DNA from: Salinivirgaceae bacterium
Lineage (GTDB): Bacteria; Bacteroidota; Bacteroidia; Bacteroidales; SZUA-534
Direction: 5' to 3'
Assembly (NCBI GenBank): GCA_017557605.1
Contig: JAFYYJ010000122.1
Location: 1 to 64,000 of the forward strand
DNA: 64,000 nt
Shown: positions 9,272 through 18,629 of the stretch, one piece after another
Layout: each line of letters starts with the position of its first letter
Position numbering within the stretch: the first letter of the stretch is position 1
Made by a program: the position numbers and the translations under genes
The notes under the pieces: model-generated
What the model saw: the letters and a program-made list of their open reading frames with translations, nothing else
The model's database searches: none
Told to the model about the DNA's origin: nothing

Positions 9272-10369
9272 ATGAATCGGAAATATTTTCCATTGGTTGC
9301 GGCATTTTTGTTTGCCGCAGGAATAGGGCAGAGCGTTAAGGCCCAGAGCTTTGAAGAGTTTGTAAGGCAGCAAAATCAAGAATTTGAGGATTTTGCAAAA
9401 GAGCGTCAGCAGGGCATAGAAGCGCTGCGGGCAGAGTATGAACAAACCGTTGAGGACTACAAACGGGCAATGAACCGGATGTACGATTCTGAAATTTCAT
9501 CTATCGACCTTATGTCGTCCGATGACAACATTGAAATCACAAGCAAGGCAAAAGCCCCTAAATCGACTATCAATTCGAAAGAACTTTCGGACAACGCTAT
9601 AAAAGAAAAAAATATTATTGCTAATACTTCGTCAAGTGAACTGATGAAGCAACTGACCGGCACTGACACCGAAAATGCCACATCGCAGCAGGTGAAGGAG
9701 GCTACCAACAAACTGGCAAGCATAATAAGCGATGTCATAAACCAGACTGAAAGCGCTAATGCTCAGCCAAAAGAGGAGCCGAAGAAAGAACAGCAAAAAG
9801 TAGAACCAAAACAAGAGGAAAAACAAAAAGCAGAGCCTAAGAAAGAGGAGAAAAAGGCTGAACCAAAGCAAGAGACCAAAAAGGAAGAACCCAAAAAAGC
9901 TGAACCTAAAAAAGCTGAACCTAAAAAAGAGGAGAAAAAAGCCGAACCTAAACAAGAGACAAAGAAAGCTACCGATACTGGCGTAGGTCCAAATGGCAAA
10001 CCTTGCACCTACACCCGTATATCATCACCATTTGGTGAGCGAATCCACCCTGTTTATGGGAAAAAGAGCTTCCACAAAGGTGTTGACCTTGCATCGCCAA
10101 ACGGCACGCCAATCTACGCTACAGCCGACGGCATTGTAGCTTTTGCCGGTGTGTGCAACGGTTACGGCAACTTCATCAAACTGAATCACCAGAACGGCTA
10201 CAAGACCGGTTATGCACACATGTCGAAAATGGTTGTCAAAACCAACGACAAAGTAAAGAAAGGCGACCTGATTGGCTATGTAGGCTCAACAGGAACATCA
10301 ACCGGCAACCACCTTCACTACGAGGTTTACTACAAAGACCAACTGACCGACCCTGCAAAAACTTTGTAA
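9272..10369 (+). CDS. Secreted M23-family (LytM-type) peptidase with Lys/Pro/Glu-rich linker
   Basis: 365 residues. A signal peptide (cut near SVKA-QSF) is followed by a charged helical region (about residues 25-75, probably a coiled coil). A low-complexity Lys/Glu/Pro linker spans about 168-232, and a C-terminal M23 domain about 240-365. Zinc ligands are visible as H268 and D272 (HKGVD) and H349 (HLH at 347-349), so the enzyme looks active. M23 enzymes of this type cut peptidoglycan cross-bridges during envelope growth or division. The linker could span the periplasm or bind the wall. A Bacteroidota-like TAAATTTTG sequence lies just upstream and a strong terminator follows, so it is a one-gene unit. 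Confidence 0.94.
   Translation: MNRKYFPLVAAFLFAAGIGQSVKAQSFEEFVRQQNQEFEDFAKERQQGIEALRAEYEQTVEDYKRAMNRMYDSEISSIDLMSSDDNIEITSKAKAPKSTINSKELSDNAIKEKNIIANTSSSELMKQLTGTDTENATSQQVKEATNKLASIISDVINQTESANAQPKEEPKKEQQKVEPKQEEKQKAEPKKEEKKAEPKQETKKEEPKKAEPKKAEPKKEEKKAEPKQETKKATDTGVGPNGKPCTYTRISSPFGERIHPVYGKKSFHKGVDLASPNGTPIYATADGIVAFAGVCNGYGNFIKLNHQNGYKTGYAHMSKMVVKTNDKVKKGDLIGYVGSTGTSTGNHLHYEVYYKDQLTDPAKTL
9772..9970 (+). repeat. Low-complexity tandem repeats encoding a KAEPKKEE-type linker
   Basis: Imperfect tandem units inside the M23 gene encode variants of KKAEPK and KKEE. One 15-base unit coding for KKAEP is repeated almost exactly at about 9893-9930. Repeats of this kind vary in length between strains. 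Confidence 0.85.
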
Positions 10370-10391
10370 TTGAAACAAAAATCTGATAATG

Positions 10392-10421
10392 AAAAAGAGC
10401 CGCAGAGATGCGGCTTTTTTT
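10392..10421 (+). terminator. Intrinsic terminator after the M23 gene
   Basis: 7-bp stem AGCCGCA / TGCGGCT with loop GAGA, preceded by A5 and followed by a T run. Confidence 0.9.
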
Positions 10422-10829
10422 ATCATCAGCCACCAATGAGAAATGGGGATACTCAGCTAAACGAACACAGAAGCCGTTGAGTGAATTGTATGAATGCAAA
10501 AAAGATTCCGCGATGCTGTTCTGTTACAGAATTATACCATTTAGCAACAACCTCATATGGCATTCTAGTAAATTAATCCTACAGATTGTTCTTTTGTGTA
10601 GCAATGTAGTAAAGGACTCCATTCACTTCTCCCTATAACATACAACAACTTCTGCGAATAAAACAGTATTAAACTGATGGGAGAAAACAAGAATCGAAGA
10701 ACTACTAACTACTCACATATTGATTACCATCGGCACTGTCCTCATAAAAACAAAGCCATGATAAAGAATTCGACAGCTGCTTGCGTTTTATCATAGTGCA
10801 AACAATACCATAGACTTTAAGACATAAAC
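10422..10829. other. Gene-free interval between two opposing terminators
   Basis: About 400 AT-rich bases with no credible coding frame. Two small inverted repeats are visible: TTCTGTTACAGAA at 10519-10531, and ATGATAAA / TTTATCAT arms at 10758-10765 and 10787-10794. No promoter-like TAnnTTTG was found with a proper -33 box. It could hold a small RNA or decayed DNA; nothing positive supports either. Confidence 0.4.
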
Positions 10830-10862
10830 AAAAAAAAGAGGCTGCCCCGAAGGACAGCCCCC
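10830..10862 (-). terminator. Intrinsic terminator of the T9SS cargo gene
   Basis: On the minus strand, GGCTGTCC / GGGCAGCC form a stem (one G-U pair) closed by the stable tetraloop TTCG, followed by a run of T bases. It lies about 27 bases after the stop codon. Confidence 0.92.
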
Positions 10863-10888
10863 AAAAATTCAGCAATCAGTTGTTAAAT

Positions 10889-11755
10889 TTATTTCACAAA
10901 CTTGATTGTCTTGTTACCAACTTTAGCGATGTACAGACCAGCTTTCAGGTCAGATACGCTGAGTGAAGTAACATTCTTAGCAGCCTTAACAGCTACACCG
11001 CTGATGTTGTAAACAACAACGTCGGCAGCCTCAGAAGCGTAAAGAACGTCACCAGCTACGAAAGCATTAACAGCAGCAACTTCGTCAACAGCAGTCTCAC
11101 CAGCAATAGTGTAGTACTCGAGAGTTGTCTTCTTACCCATCTTGATAACGATGTTGCGGAAGTAGAATGCACCAAGGTTTGTACCTGCATTGTTATCCAA
11201 GTTGATTTGGATACATACAGCCTGAGTACCACCAATTTCACCAAGGGTTATACCCTCACCCCAAGAAACTTTTGTCCATTCGTTCTTGGCGATTTTCCTT
11301 GCTACGTTGTGAACTGACCAAAAACCACCATCAGCAACAAGCTCGGTGTTAGCGTCAGCATTCCACTGCCAATCTTCGTGACCAGTATCACCAATCTTAC
11401 CAGTCAAAAGATGGATTTCTGCGGTATCAGATGCACAAGCTGAAGACCAGAAAATCTCGCAGTCAAAAGTAAAAGTAGCACCTACTTCTTGGCCTTTGTT
11501 ACCACGAAGAATGTTGCAGAACTCAACATCCCAATCGTTACCAGCTTTTGGAACGACTACTTTAGCAACTTTGCCACCAAGAGCAGTACCAGAAATTTGG
11601 TCAACTTCTTCCAAATCTGAAGAAGCACCACCATCTGTCCACCACTCATTGTAACCATAATTACCTTTTGCTTTGTCAGGCCATACGAAGTCCTGAGCAT
11701 TTGCTGTGAATGCGAACATGCAAGCAACAGCAGATAATAGATAAATCTTTTTCAT
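10889..11755 (-). CDS. Secreted protein with T9SS type-A C-terminal sorting domain
   Basis: 288 residues. Signal peptide MKKIYLLSAVACMFAFTANA, cut before QDF. The middle (about 25-210) looks like a carbohydrate-binding-type beta-sandwich with Trp and Asp/Asn-rich strands (WTKVSWGEGITLGEIGG). The last ~70 residues match the T9SS type-A sorting domain: a VYNISG strand, then LSVSDLKAGLYIAKVGN and a final KTIKFVK. It should be exported by Sec, then carried through the type IX system and cleaved or anchored at the cell surface. No catalytic residues are recognisable. It has a well-formed promoter and terminator and is a single-gene unit, likely well expressed. Confidence 0.92.
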   Translation of the reverse strand: MKKIYLLSAVACMFAFTANAQDFVWPDKAKGNYGYNEWWTDGGASSDLEEVDQISGTALGGKVAKVVVPKAGNDWDVEFCNILRGNKGQEVGATFTFDCEIFWSSACASDTAEIHLLTGKIGDTGHEDWQWNADANTELVADGGFWSVHNVARKIAKNEWTKVSWGEGITLGEIGGTQAVCIQINLDNNAGTNLGAFYFRNIVIKMGKKTTLEYYTIAGETAVDEVAAVNAFVAGDVLYASEAADVVVYNISGVAVKAAKNVTSLSVSDLKAGLYIAKVGNKTIKFVK

Positions 11756-11812
11756 TTTGCTTTTTTGTTTTAGTTAAACATAAAATTCTGATTCTTGCTG
11801 AATCTTTTGTGC

Positions 11813-11843
11813 CAAAAATAGATTGCGCTTGTCAGTTGGCAAG
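11813..11843 (-). promoter_or_regulatory. Bacteroidota-type promoter of the T9SS cargo gene
   Basis: Reading the minus strand: CTTG (11843-11840), 19 bases, then TATTTTTG (11820-11813), matching the TTTG-N19-TAnnTTTG consensus except one base. The predicted transcript would have a leader of about 50 bases before the ATG at 11755. Confidence 0.75.
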
Positions 11844-12161
11844 TCTGCCATGTTACACATACTATTACTTGTGTTAAATTATCTATCAACCTTGTTACAA
11901 TTCGTTTCTCATACGTTACATTTTTATCACAACATGTTTATAACCAATGTGTTATTATGATAAAGAAAAATTACGGGGTAAACGTAAAAAATGTAGCATC
12001 AAGCACAAAAATGTCGCAAATGGTGACGAATTTTGATAAAAAAAGTGCTTCATAACTGAAATATGAAATTTGACTTCACGGGAAGCACGGCACTACCATT
12101 ACGTCGCGTGCGCCTTGATAACATTAAATGCAAAAAATGGCTTATTTGGCGAGAAGTGCAA
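11844..12161. other. AT-rich intergenic region without a recognised gene
   Basis: Spans from the cargo promoter to the stop of the unknown cytosolic gene. AT-rich with short dyads (for example around ACATGTTTATAACCAATGTG). No coding frame, clear terminator or RNA is evident. Confidence 0.4.
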
Positions 12162-12950
12162 CTACTCCTCGGAGGGGTCAATATCATCGAATATGGAGTC
12201 GAAACCTTCGCTGCCACTGCCGCTGCTTTCGTGCTGACGGTTCTTCACTATCTCCTCCATATCATCGAACGATAACATGCGGACATTTGTCACTAAAAAA
12301 TCCTCCTCAAGGAAGTTTCCATATTGGTTGCACTCCTCAACAGCTCGCAAAAGCACATCGTGGAAAGGCACATCAAGCGGAATTAGCATTGTCAATGCGG
12401 CATAACGGCCTTGAAACTCAACTTTTTCGAGCTCAGAGCGATTTGTGCGCAGTGCCGTTTCGAATTCCGATTGTATAATATGCTGCTGATAGGGTTCAAA
12501 CTCCTCAACGCCGTGGCCGACAAGCCCGACAAAATAGCGCAGAAGATTGCCGCGCCCTCCCAATCCGGTAGAAACAAAAATCTGTCGCTCGTTCAACAAA
12601 CTGCCTTCAATCAGCATTTTGCTCTCCTGTTGCGCCATAACCGCCCATTTGTGCAGTCGGTTTTCCGATTTCTGGGCAAACTCCTCAAGAATGCGATAGG
12701 CACGCGGGTCATCGATGTCGCTAAGCAGAATCAGACGCTCCTCAATCTGCTCATTGGTAAGCGAGGGGTCGTACAAGTCGGCAATCTGCTCAAGCTCAGG
12801 CTTATTGTCCTTATGAACCTCCTTTACCTTCTTCGAGCGCAGAAAATAAGCCGTCTGCAACTTCATGTCGATAGGCTCATCGATAGTACTGAAGTTGTTG
12901 GAAATCAGCTTGGCAACGCTTTGTAATTTATCGTAAAGACTCTCGTTCAT
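12162..12950 (-). CDS. Conserved hypothetical cytosolic protein
   Basis: 262 residues, no signal peptide or membrane segment. The sequence is acidic and mostly helical. The N-terminal part (1-120) is rich in Glu and Leu helices. The middle contains a less charged segment (STGLGGRGNLLRYFVGLVGHGVEEFEPY, about 128-155). The tail is Ser/Gly-rich and very acidic (SSGSGSEGFDSIFDD). I do not recognise the family and no enzyme motif is visible. It is flanked by a minus-strand EEP gene 79 bases upstream and could share its transcript. An adaptor or regulatory role would be a guess. Confidence 0.85.
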   Translation of the reverse strand: MNESLYDKLQSVAKLISNNFSTIDEPIDMKLQTAYFLRSKKVKEVHKDNKPELEQIADLYDPSLTNEQIEERLILLSDIDDPRAYRILEEFAQKSENRLHKWAVMAQQESKMLIEGSLLNERQIFVSTGLGGRGNLLRYFVGLVGHGVEEFEPYQQHIIQSEFETALRTNRSELEKVEFQGRYAALTMLIPLDVPFHDVLLRAVEECNQYGNFLEEDFLVTNVRMLSFDDMEEIVKNRQHESSGSGSEGFDSIFDDIDPSEE

Positions 12951-13029
12951 CGCCTGTTTTTTTCATCTGCAAATTTGGCAAAAGAATATTTTCGCCAACA
13001 TCATTATATATTTTTTTCGCCTTGCCGCC

Positions 13030-14067
13030 CTATTTTTCTTTAACTAACAGAATATAAACCGGATAGTGGTCGCTGTAACCACCGATAAAACTGCCGTAAG
13101 AGAAGGTGCGGAACGGATAGCCGCGATATTGTCCCTTGGTGTTGGTCAGAAAATTGGCATTATAGATTTTAGCGGATTTTATTGTAAAAGAGCTACTTCC
13201 GTCTTTTACAAGTGCCGGTGAAACCATTATCTGGTCGAAATTGTTCCATGCATCGCGATAGGCAAGCGAGCCATCGCCCTTCTTATACATATTATAATAT
13301 GGGTTGTACATCGATTTTGAATCGACATCAGTGCGCTCGCTCTTGGCGTTTACACGCTCCAGAAGGCTCACATCGTTTGGGTCGTCGTTCAAGTCGCCCA
13401 TCATAATTATTTTTGCGTTGGAATCCAAGGCCAGCAGCGAGTCGATAATGTGGCGGCTGAGGTCGGCGGCGGCGTTGCGCAACGGACGACTGCGGGCCTC
13501 TCCTCCACGCCTCGACGGCCAGTGGCAGACAATTATGTGCAGAGTTTCGCCATAAATAGTGCCTGTAACCACAAGTTGGTCGCGGGTACGGAACGATGTG
13601 TCGCTGCTGTAATCGAGCCTGTGGACAGCCGAACTGGTAACGGTGAAATACGACGGATTATAGATGAGCCCGACGTCAACTCCGCGACGGTCGGGCGAGT
13701 CGTAATGCACAATCTGATAATTGTATTTTTTCAGATTATCGTTTTTGACAACATCCTCAACAACAACGCGGTTCTCAATCTCCGAAATACCAAGAATCAT
13801 CGGCGGCAGAGGCATCAGGTTGTCGCCAATGCGGCTTATGGCATACGCCATGTTGTCAACTTTTTTCAAATATCGCTCCGAGGTCCAATGGTTCTTTCCT
13901 CCGGGCAGAAACTCCTCATCGTTGGTGTTGGGGTCGTTAATGGTATCAAACAGATTCTCAAGATTATAAAAACCGACACTTACCGTCAGCAGTTTCTTGT
14001 CGGACTGAGCAACCGACATCTGCGACATCAGAAAAACGGAAACCAAAGTTAATAGTATGCGCCTCAT
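13030..14067 (-). CDS. Secreted endonuclease/exonuclease/phosphatase (EEP) family hydrolase
   Basis: 345 residues from the ATG at 14067. Signal peptide MRRILLTLVSVFLMSQMSVA, cut before QSD. An ATG at 14079 would add four residues, and upstream in-frame ATGs would lie inside or beyond the promoter element at 14089-14096, so they are rejected. EEP-fold motifs are visible in order: NLENLFD near the start, the metal-binding ISEIENR, MGDLNDDPND, and C-terminal SDHYPVY. It is probably a periplasmic or exported metal-dependent phosphodiesterase (nuclease or phospholipid/nucleotide hydrolase). Substrate is unknown. It is divergent from the 7TM-HD gene, sharing a roughly 100-base promoter region. Confidence 0.93.
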   Translation of the reverse strand: MRRILLTLVSVFLMSQMSVAQSDKKLLTVSVGFYNLENLFDTINDPNTNDEEFLPGGKNHWTSERYLKKVDNMAYAISRIGDNLMPLPPMILGISEIENRVVVEDVVKNDNLKKYNYQIVHYDSPDRRGVDVGLIYNPSYFTVTSSAVHRLDYSSDTSFRTRDQLVVTGTIYGETLHIIVCHWPSRRGGEARSRPLRNAAADLSRHIIDSLLALDSNAKIIMMGDLNDDPNDVSLLERVNAKSERTDVDSKSMYNPYYNMYKKGDGSLAYRDAWNNFDQIMVSPALVKDGSSSFTIKSAKIYNANFLTNTKGQYRGYPFRTFSYGSFIGGYSDHYPVYILLVKEK

Positions 14068-14088
14068 CAGTTCAAACATTATTATTTC

Positions 14089-14096
14089 CAAAAATA
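14089..14096 (-). promoter_or_regulatory. Putative -7 element of the EEP gene (TATTTTTG)
   Basis: TATTTTTG on the minus strand, 21 bases before the ATG at 14067. It supports the short start over the upstream ATGs. No clear -33 box is seen. Confidence 0.5.
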
Positions 14097-14124
14097 AATA
14101 AAATGCTGAATTTATACATCGGGG

Positions 14125-14154
14125 CTTGCGCATCGGGCAAAAATGGTACATTTG
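14125..14154 (+). promoter_or_regulatory. Putative promoter of the 7TM-HD gene
   Basis: CTTG (14125-14128), 18 bases, then TACATTTG (14147-14154). It ends 17 bases before the ATG at 14172, which makes that ATG the likely start. Confidence 0.6.
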
Positions 14155-14171
14155 GTGAAAATTATATTGAT

Positions 14172-16304
14172 ATGGCATCGTCAGTAGAATCGGTTGCGCG
14201 GCACAACAAGTGGATTGCCGCAATCATCTTTGTTGTGGCAGTGGCCATAATAGTGCTATTTTTGCCCAAACAGCGCCAATTCAGATACGAGTTACAGAAA
14301 GGCAAAGCATGGCAGCATGAGGATTTGTACGCTCCGTTCGACTTTGTGGTGCTGAAAACCGACGCCGAGATTAAGGAGGAGCGCGAAAACAACTACAAAA
14401 ACGCCAAACCATATTTCAATGTTCTGTCGGAAGTCTATCCCGAGCAGAAAATACGCTTTGAGCAAGAGTTCGACCACAGATTTGCCGTCGCGTTAGAGGC
14501 AATGCTGGTCAAATATCCGCAGGCCGACATCAAACCGGACACTCTGAAAACGCACATCTACAATTTTGCGGCTAACTGCCTGAGTTTCATGTATAGCAAA
14601 GGCATAACTAGTTACAGCGACATTATCGAAAAAAGCGACAACCAAGCATTGGTGGTGCTGGTCGAAGACAAGGTTTCGAGGGTTGTGCCGGCAACTGAGA
14701 TTTTTACCGTTCGCTCGGCGCAAGAGTTTGTTAGCCGGCAGATTAACATGACATTCCAAAGCAGCCTGACATCGCTTGCAACAGCCGACGGCTTCAACAT
14801 GTACGATTTCATAAAACCGAACATTGAATACGACAAGACAACCACCGCCAAAGCCCGCGAGCAGCTAGGACAACAGCTTTCGACATCGCACGGAATGGTG
14901 CGTGCCGGGCAGCTGATTATAGCCCGCAACGAGCTTATGAACGACAGCAACCTGCGCATTCTGGAGTCGCTGCGACGCGAGTACCAGAACTACGGAGTGG
15001 CAACATCCACCATATCGTGGATTACTGTGGGGCAGTCTCTCATTATAATTATCTTGCTGACGCTGTTGTATTTATACATCTATTTCTACAATATCGAAAT
15101 ATTCGGGCAAGTACGTCGGCTTATTCTGCTCATCGGGATGATTGTCACCATTATTATAATGATGTGTGTTCTGGTGCGCCTGCAAATTGGCAACACACTT
15201 GTTCTGCCGATTGTCATCCTGCCAATCATCATAAAGACCTTCTACAACGGACGACTCGCCTTTTTTGCTCACATTATCACCATTCTGATTTGCGGGCTGA
15301 TGTCAGCGAATGGGTTCCAATTCATTTTCCTTCAAGCAATTGCGGGAACGGTGGCCGTATTCACACTGATGCGTATAACCAAGTTGCGCCAGCTAATGGG
15401 GGCTGTGCTTCTTGTGGCGTTGGCGTACATTCTTGCCTACACAGCATTGTCGCTGCTGCAGGAAGGACAACTGTCGACGATAAGCCTGCGTCCGTATATG
15501 TGGCTGATTATAAACGGGTTGTTCCTGTTCCTATGCTATCCGCTCATCTTCTTGATTGAGAAGATTTTCGGTTTTGTATCAGATGTGACGCTGCTCGAAC
15601 TGGCCGACACCAACAATCCGCTTCTGCGCGAGCTGGCCGAGAAAGCCCCATGCACGTTCCAGCATGTTATGCAGGTTGCCAATCTGGCCGAGGACGCAAG
15701 CCGCAACATTGGCGGCAATCCGCTGCTGACACGTGTAGGCGCGCTCTACCATGACATCGGCAAAACTATCGCTCCACAGTATTTTACTGAAAATCAGGTT
15801 GGCATTAATCCGCATGACCAGCTTCAGCCCGAACAAAGCGCCGAGATTATTATCAGTCACGTAACCAACGGTGTGACGCTTGCCAAAGAGCACAAACTGC
15901 CGCCAAGAGTTGTCGATTTCATTGAAACGCACCACGGCACCGATTTGGTAAGATATTTCTACAACAAAGCCGTCGAGCAAAATGGACAGGAAAACACCGA
16001 CATCGCCAAATTCCGCTATCCTGGCCCACTACCGTCGACAAAAGAGACGGCTATACTGATGCTGGCCGACTCAATTGAAGCGGCGTCAAGGACACTGAAG
16101 GATTACTCTTCGAAAACAATCGATGAGCTTGTAGAGCGTATATTCAACGATAAAATTGAAAACGGGCAGATGAACCACGCGAAAATCACCTTCAACGACA
16201 TCAACACCATAAAAGAGACATTTAAGCAGAAACTGCAAAACATATACCACACACGCGTCGCTTATCCCGACCAAAAAAAGAAAACGAAAAAAGGCGGACT
16301 CTAA
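14172..16304 (+). CDS. 7TM-HD family membrane phosphodiesterase (PgpH-like)
   Basis: 710 residues from the ATG at 14172. An in-frame ATG at 14103 lies upstream of the promoter. Layout: one N-terminal membrane helix (about 13-35), a large extracytoplasmic 7TMR-HD domain (about 40-270), a cluster of about seven membrane helices (about 275-460), and a cytosolic HD domain. The metal-binding HD pair is at H527-D528 in LYHDIGKT, with upstream H of FQHVMQ and downstream HHGTDL. Known members of this family (PgpH) hydrolyse cyclic di-AMP. That role here is inferred from architecture. It ends in a terminator shared with the convergent recQ. Confidence 0.93.
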   Translation: MASSVESVARHNKWIAAIIFVVAVAIIVLFLPKQRQFRYELQKGKAWQHEDLYAPFDFVVLKTDAEIKEERENNYKNAKPYFNVLSEVYPEQKIRFEQEFDHRFAVALEAMLVKYPQADIKPDTLKTHIYNFAANCLSFMYSKGITSYSDIIEKSDNQALVVLVEDKVSRVVPATEIFTVRSAQEFVSRQINMTFQSSLTSLATADGFNMYDFIKPNIEYDKTTTAKAREQLGQQLSTSHGMVRAGQLIIARNELMNDSNLRILESLRREYQNYGVATSTISWITVGQSLIIIILLTLLYLYIYFYNIEIFGQVRRLILLIGMIVTIIIMMCVLVRLQIGNTLVLPIVILPIIIKTFYNGRLAFFAHIITILICGLMSANGFQFIFLQAIAGTVAVFTLMRITKLRQLMGAVLLVALAYILAYTALSLLQEGQLSTISLRPYMWLIINGLFLFLCYPLIFLIEKIFGFVSDVTLLELADTNNPLLRELAEKAPCTFQHVMQVANLAEDASRNIGGNPLLTRVGALYHDIGKTIAPQYFTENQVGINPHDQLQPEQSAEIIISHVTNGVTLAKEHKLPPRVVDFIETHHGTDLVRYFYNKAVEQNGQENTDIAKFRYPGPLPSTKETAILMLADSIEAASRTLKDYSSKTIDELVERIFNDKIENGQMNHAKITFNDINTIKETFKQKLQNIYHTRVAYPDQKKKTKKGGL

Positions 16305-16316
16305 AATCCGCCTTTT
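16291..16316. terminator. Bidirectional terminator between 7TM-HD gene and recQ
   Basis: 8-bp stem AAGGCGGA / TCCGCCTT. The left arm lies inside the last codons of the 7TM-HD gene. A run on the left and T run on the right allow use by both convergent genes. Confidence 0.88.
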
Positions 16317-16334
16317 TCAGTTATAACAAAATCA

Positions 16335-18503
16335 TCAGAACGCCTCGTCGCAGATGAACTTTATGCGCACCAGACGTATTTCTTCCTCGGTGTAATCGTC
16401 CTCGCCAAGCTCCTTTACCGCCTCTTCAAGCGAATCGGTCTCTGCCTCACGGAAGTATTCGTAAATATCGTCACGGGCATCCTCGTCAATATTCTCATCA
16501 ATGTAATAATCGATATTGAGCTTGGTGCCGGAATTCACAATCTTCTCCATTTCGGTCAGTAACTCATCCATTTCCAAGCCTTTGCCGTCGGCAATGACAT
16601 CAAGTCCAAGCTTGCGGTCGATGCTTTGGACAATGTAAAGTTTCATTCCCGAATTGTTGCCCATGGTTTTGACAACGAGGTCGACCGGACGCTCTATCTC
16701 GTTCTCTTTCACATATTTTGTTATGAGTTCGCAGAACGGTTTGCCAAATTTCATAGCCTTAGCCTGCCCCACACCCGGAATGTTGCCCAACTCCTGCAAG
16801 TTCATCGGATAATGAATGGTCATGTCCTGCAGTGCCGGGTCCTGGAAAATGATGTACGGCGGCAGTCCGCGTTTTTTGGCAATGTCTTTCCGCAAATCAC
16901 ACAACATCGAATAGAGTGTCTCATCAGCAGCCACCATTGCACCGCCGCCCTCCGACGGTTCGTTGTCGGCCTCCTCAAAATCACGTTCTTTGGCAATCAT
17001 GAACGAGTGCGGATTCTTGATGAACTCATAGCCGGCCTCAGTTACCGTAAGCGAGCCATAGTTCTCAATATTCTTGCCAAGCAGATTGGCAACAACAGCC
17101 TGACGGATAATGGTCTGCCAATATTTATCGTCATGGTCCTTGCCACTTCCAAATTCAGGTATCTCGTTGTATTTGTATGCTTTAATAGTACTGTCGGCAA
17201 CACCGCAGAGCACGCTGGCCACAAGGTCGGGTTTGAAGAACTCCTTAACGGCGATGACAGTTTTCAGTACTTTCACAATACTGTCCTTACCCTCAAATGT
17301 CTCGCGCGGATGCAGGCAGTTGTCGCACGCGCCGCAGTTTGTCTCAGTATATTCCTCACCGAAATAATGCAGCAACTGACGACGACGGCAAACAGCCGAC
17401 TCGGCATAGGCGACAGTCTCGAGCAACAGATGCCGGCCAATCTCCTGTTCTGCCACTGGCTTGCCCTGCATAAATTTCTCAAGCATCTGTATATCCTTAT
17501 ATGAATAGAAGGCGATGCAGTGACCCTCGCCTCCGTCGCGGCCTGCGCGACCCGTCTCCTGATAGTAACCCTCAAGACTTTTTGGCATATCGTGGTGAAT
17601 GACAAACCGGACATCAGGCTTGTCGATACCCATACCGAAAGCAATGGTAGCCACAATCACGTCAACCTCCTCCATAAGGAACTTGTCCTGATTGGCCGAA
17701 CGCACCGACGATTCAAGGCCCGCATGATACGGTGCGGCTTTTATGCCATTAACAACAAGAGTTTCAGCAAGTTCCTCAACTTTCTTGCGGCTTAGGCAAT
17801 AAATGATTCCCGATTTCCCGGAATTATTCTTTATATACTTGATTATCTCGCGGGTAACATCGCGCTTCGGCCTTACCTCATAAATAAGATTGGGTCGGTT
17901 GAACGACGACTTGAACACATCGGCGTTCACCATGCCCAGCGTTTTTTGTATATCGCTCTGCACCTTGGGCGTAGCAGTAGCGGTAAGAGCAATTATAGGT
18001 GCTCGGCCAATCTCATCAACACGGCTGCGGATACTGCGGTACTCAGGGCGGAAATCGTGTCCCCACTCCGAAATACAGTGCGCCTCGTCAATGGCATAAA
18101 ACGAAATCTTGATTTGTTTTAAGAATTGTATGTTTTCGTCTTTGGCAAGCGACTCCGGCGCCACATACAACAATTTGGTCTTATGCGCCAGCACATCTTC
18201 CTTCACATTCTGTATCTCAGTTTTCGACAACGACGAGTTCAGAAAATGCGCCACACCCTCCTCCTCACTAAACCCGCGGATAGCGTCCACCTGGTTTTTC
18301 ATAAGCGCAATGAGCGGCGATATCACAATGGCTGTGCCGTCTTGCAACATGGCCGGAAGCTGGTAGCAGAGCGATTTTCCACCGCCTGTAGGCATGAGCA
18401 CAAACGTATCGCGGCCCTCAAGAATATTCTTGATTATAGCTTCCTGATTGCCCTTGAATGTGTCAAAACCGAAATACTGTTTTAAATAATCTTTCAGCTC
18501 CAT
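16335..18503 (-). CDS. recQ: ATP-dependent DNA helicase RecQ
   Basis: 722 residues, a full-length RecQ helicase. Walker A PTGGGKS is at about 38-44 and the DEAH box at 139-142 (IDEAHCISEWGHDFRPEYR). Motif VI is seen as QETGRAGRDG. The RQC zinc-binding cysteines occur in CRRRQLLHYFGE and CGACDNC. An HRDC domain lies near 525-605, and the C-terminal ~100 residues are acidic. It unwinds recombination and replication intermediates. It is convergent with the 7TM-HD gene and divergent from the KpsF/GutQ gene. Confidence 0.97.
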   Translation of the reverse strand: MELKDYLKQYFGFDTFKGNQEAIIKNILEGRDTFVLMPTGGGKSLCYQLPAMLQDGTAIVISPLIALMKNQVDAIRGFSEEEGVAHFLNSSLSKTEIQNVKEDVLAHKTKLLYVAPESLAKDENIQFLKQIKISFYAIDEAHCISEWGHDFRPEYRSIRSRVDEIGRAPIIALTATATPKVQSDIQKTLGMVNADVFKSSFNRPNLIYEVRPKRDVTREIIKYIKNNSGKSGIIYCLSRKKVEELAETLVVNGIKAAPYHAGLESSVRSANQDKFLMEEVDVIVATIAFGMGIDKPDVRFVIHHDMPKSLEGYYQETGRAGRDGGEGHCIAFYSYKDIQMLEKFMQGKPVAEQEIGRHLLLETVAYAESAVCRRRQLLHYFGEEYTETNCGACDNCLHPRETFEGKDSIVKVLKTVIAVKEFFKPDLVASVLCGVADSTIKAYKYNEIPEFGSGKDHDDKYWQTIIRQAVVANLLGKNIENYGSLTVTEAGYEFIKNPHSFMIAKERDFEEADNEPSEGGGAMVAADETLYSMLCDLRKDIAKKRGLPPYIIFQDPALQDMTIHYPMNLQELGNIPGVGQAKAMKFGKPFCELITKYVKENEIERPVDLVVKTMGNNSGMKLYIVQSIDRKLGLDVIADGKGLEMDELLTEMEKIVNSGTKLNIDYYIDENIDEDARDDIYEYFREAETDSLEEAVKELGEDDYTEEEIRLVRIKFICDEAF

Positions 18504-18558
18504 TTGAAATCAATTATAACAGGATAATAAATTTATAAAAAAATTTATCACACGTTTG

Positions 18559-18566
18559 TATTTTTG
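18559..18566 (+). promoter_or_regulatory. Putative -7 element (TATTTTTG) of the KpsF/GutQ gene
   Basis: TATTTTTG fits TAnnTTTG and lies 64 bases before the ATG at 18630. There is no clear -33 box. Confidence 0.4.
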
Positions 18567-18629
18567 TCCATATTTATTTCATGATTTTTTCCGATGTGGA
18601 TAGCATTATCCACCTCATATTCGAATAAG

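Noticed and set aside
9772..9970. Possible CRISPR-like array
   Set aside because: The repeats are short, contiguous and in frame within a coding region. There are no unique spacers.
14103..14171. Upstream ATG for the 7TM-HD gene
   Set aside because: The putative promoter at 14125-14154 lies between it and the ATG at 14172, and the extra residues are unlike the family.
16626..17504. 292-residue plus-strand frame opposite recQ
   Set aside because: Antisense to conserved helicase domains, with no recognisable domain or signal peptide.
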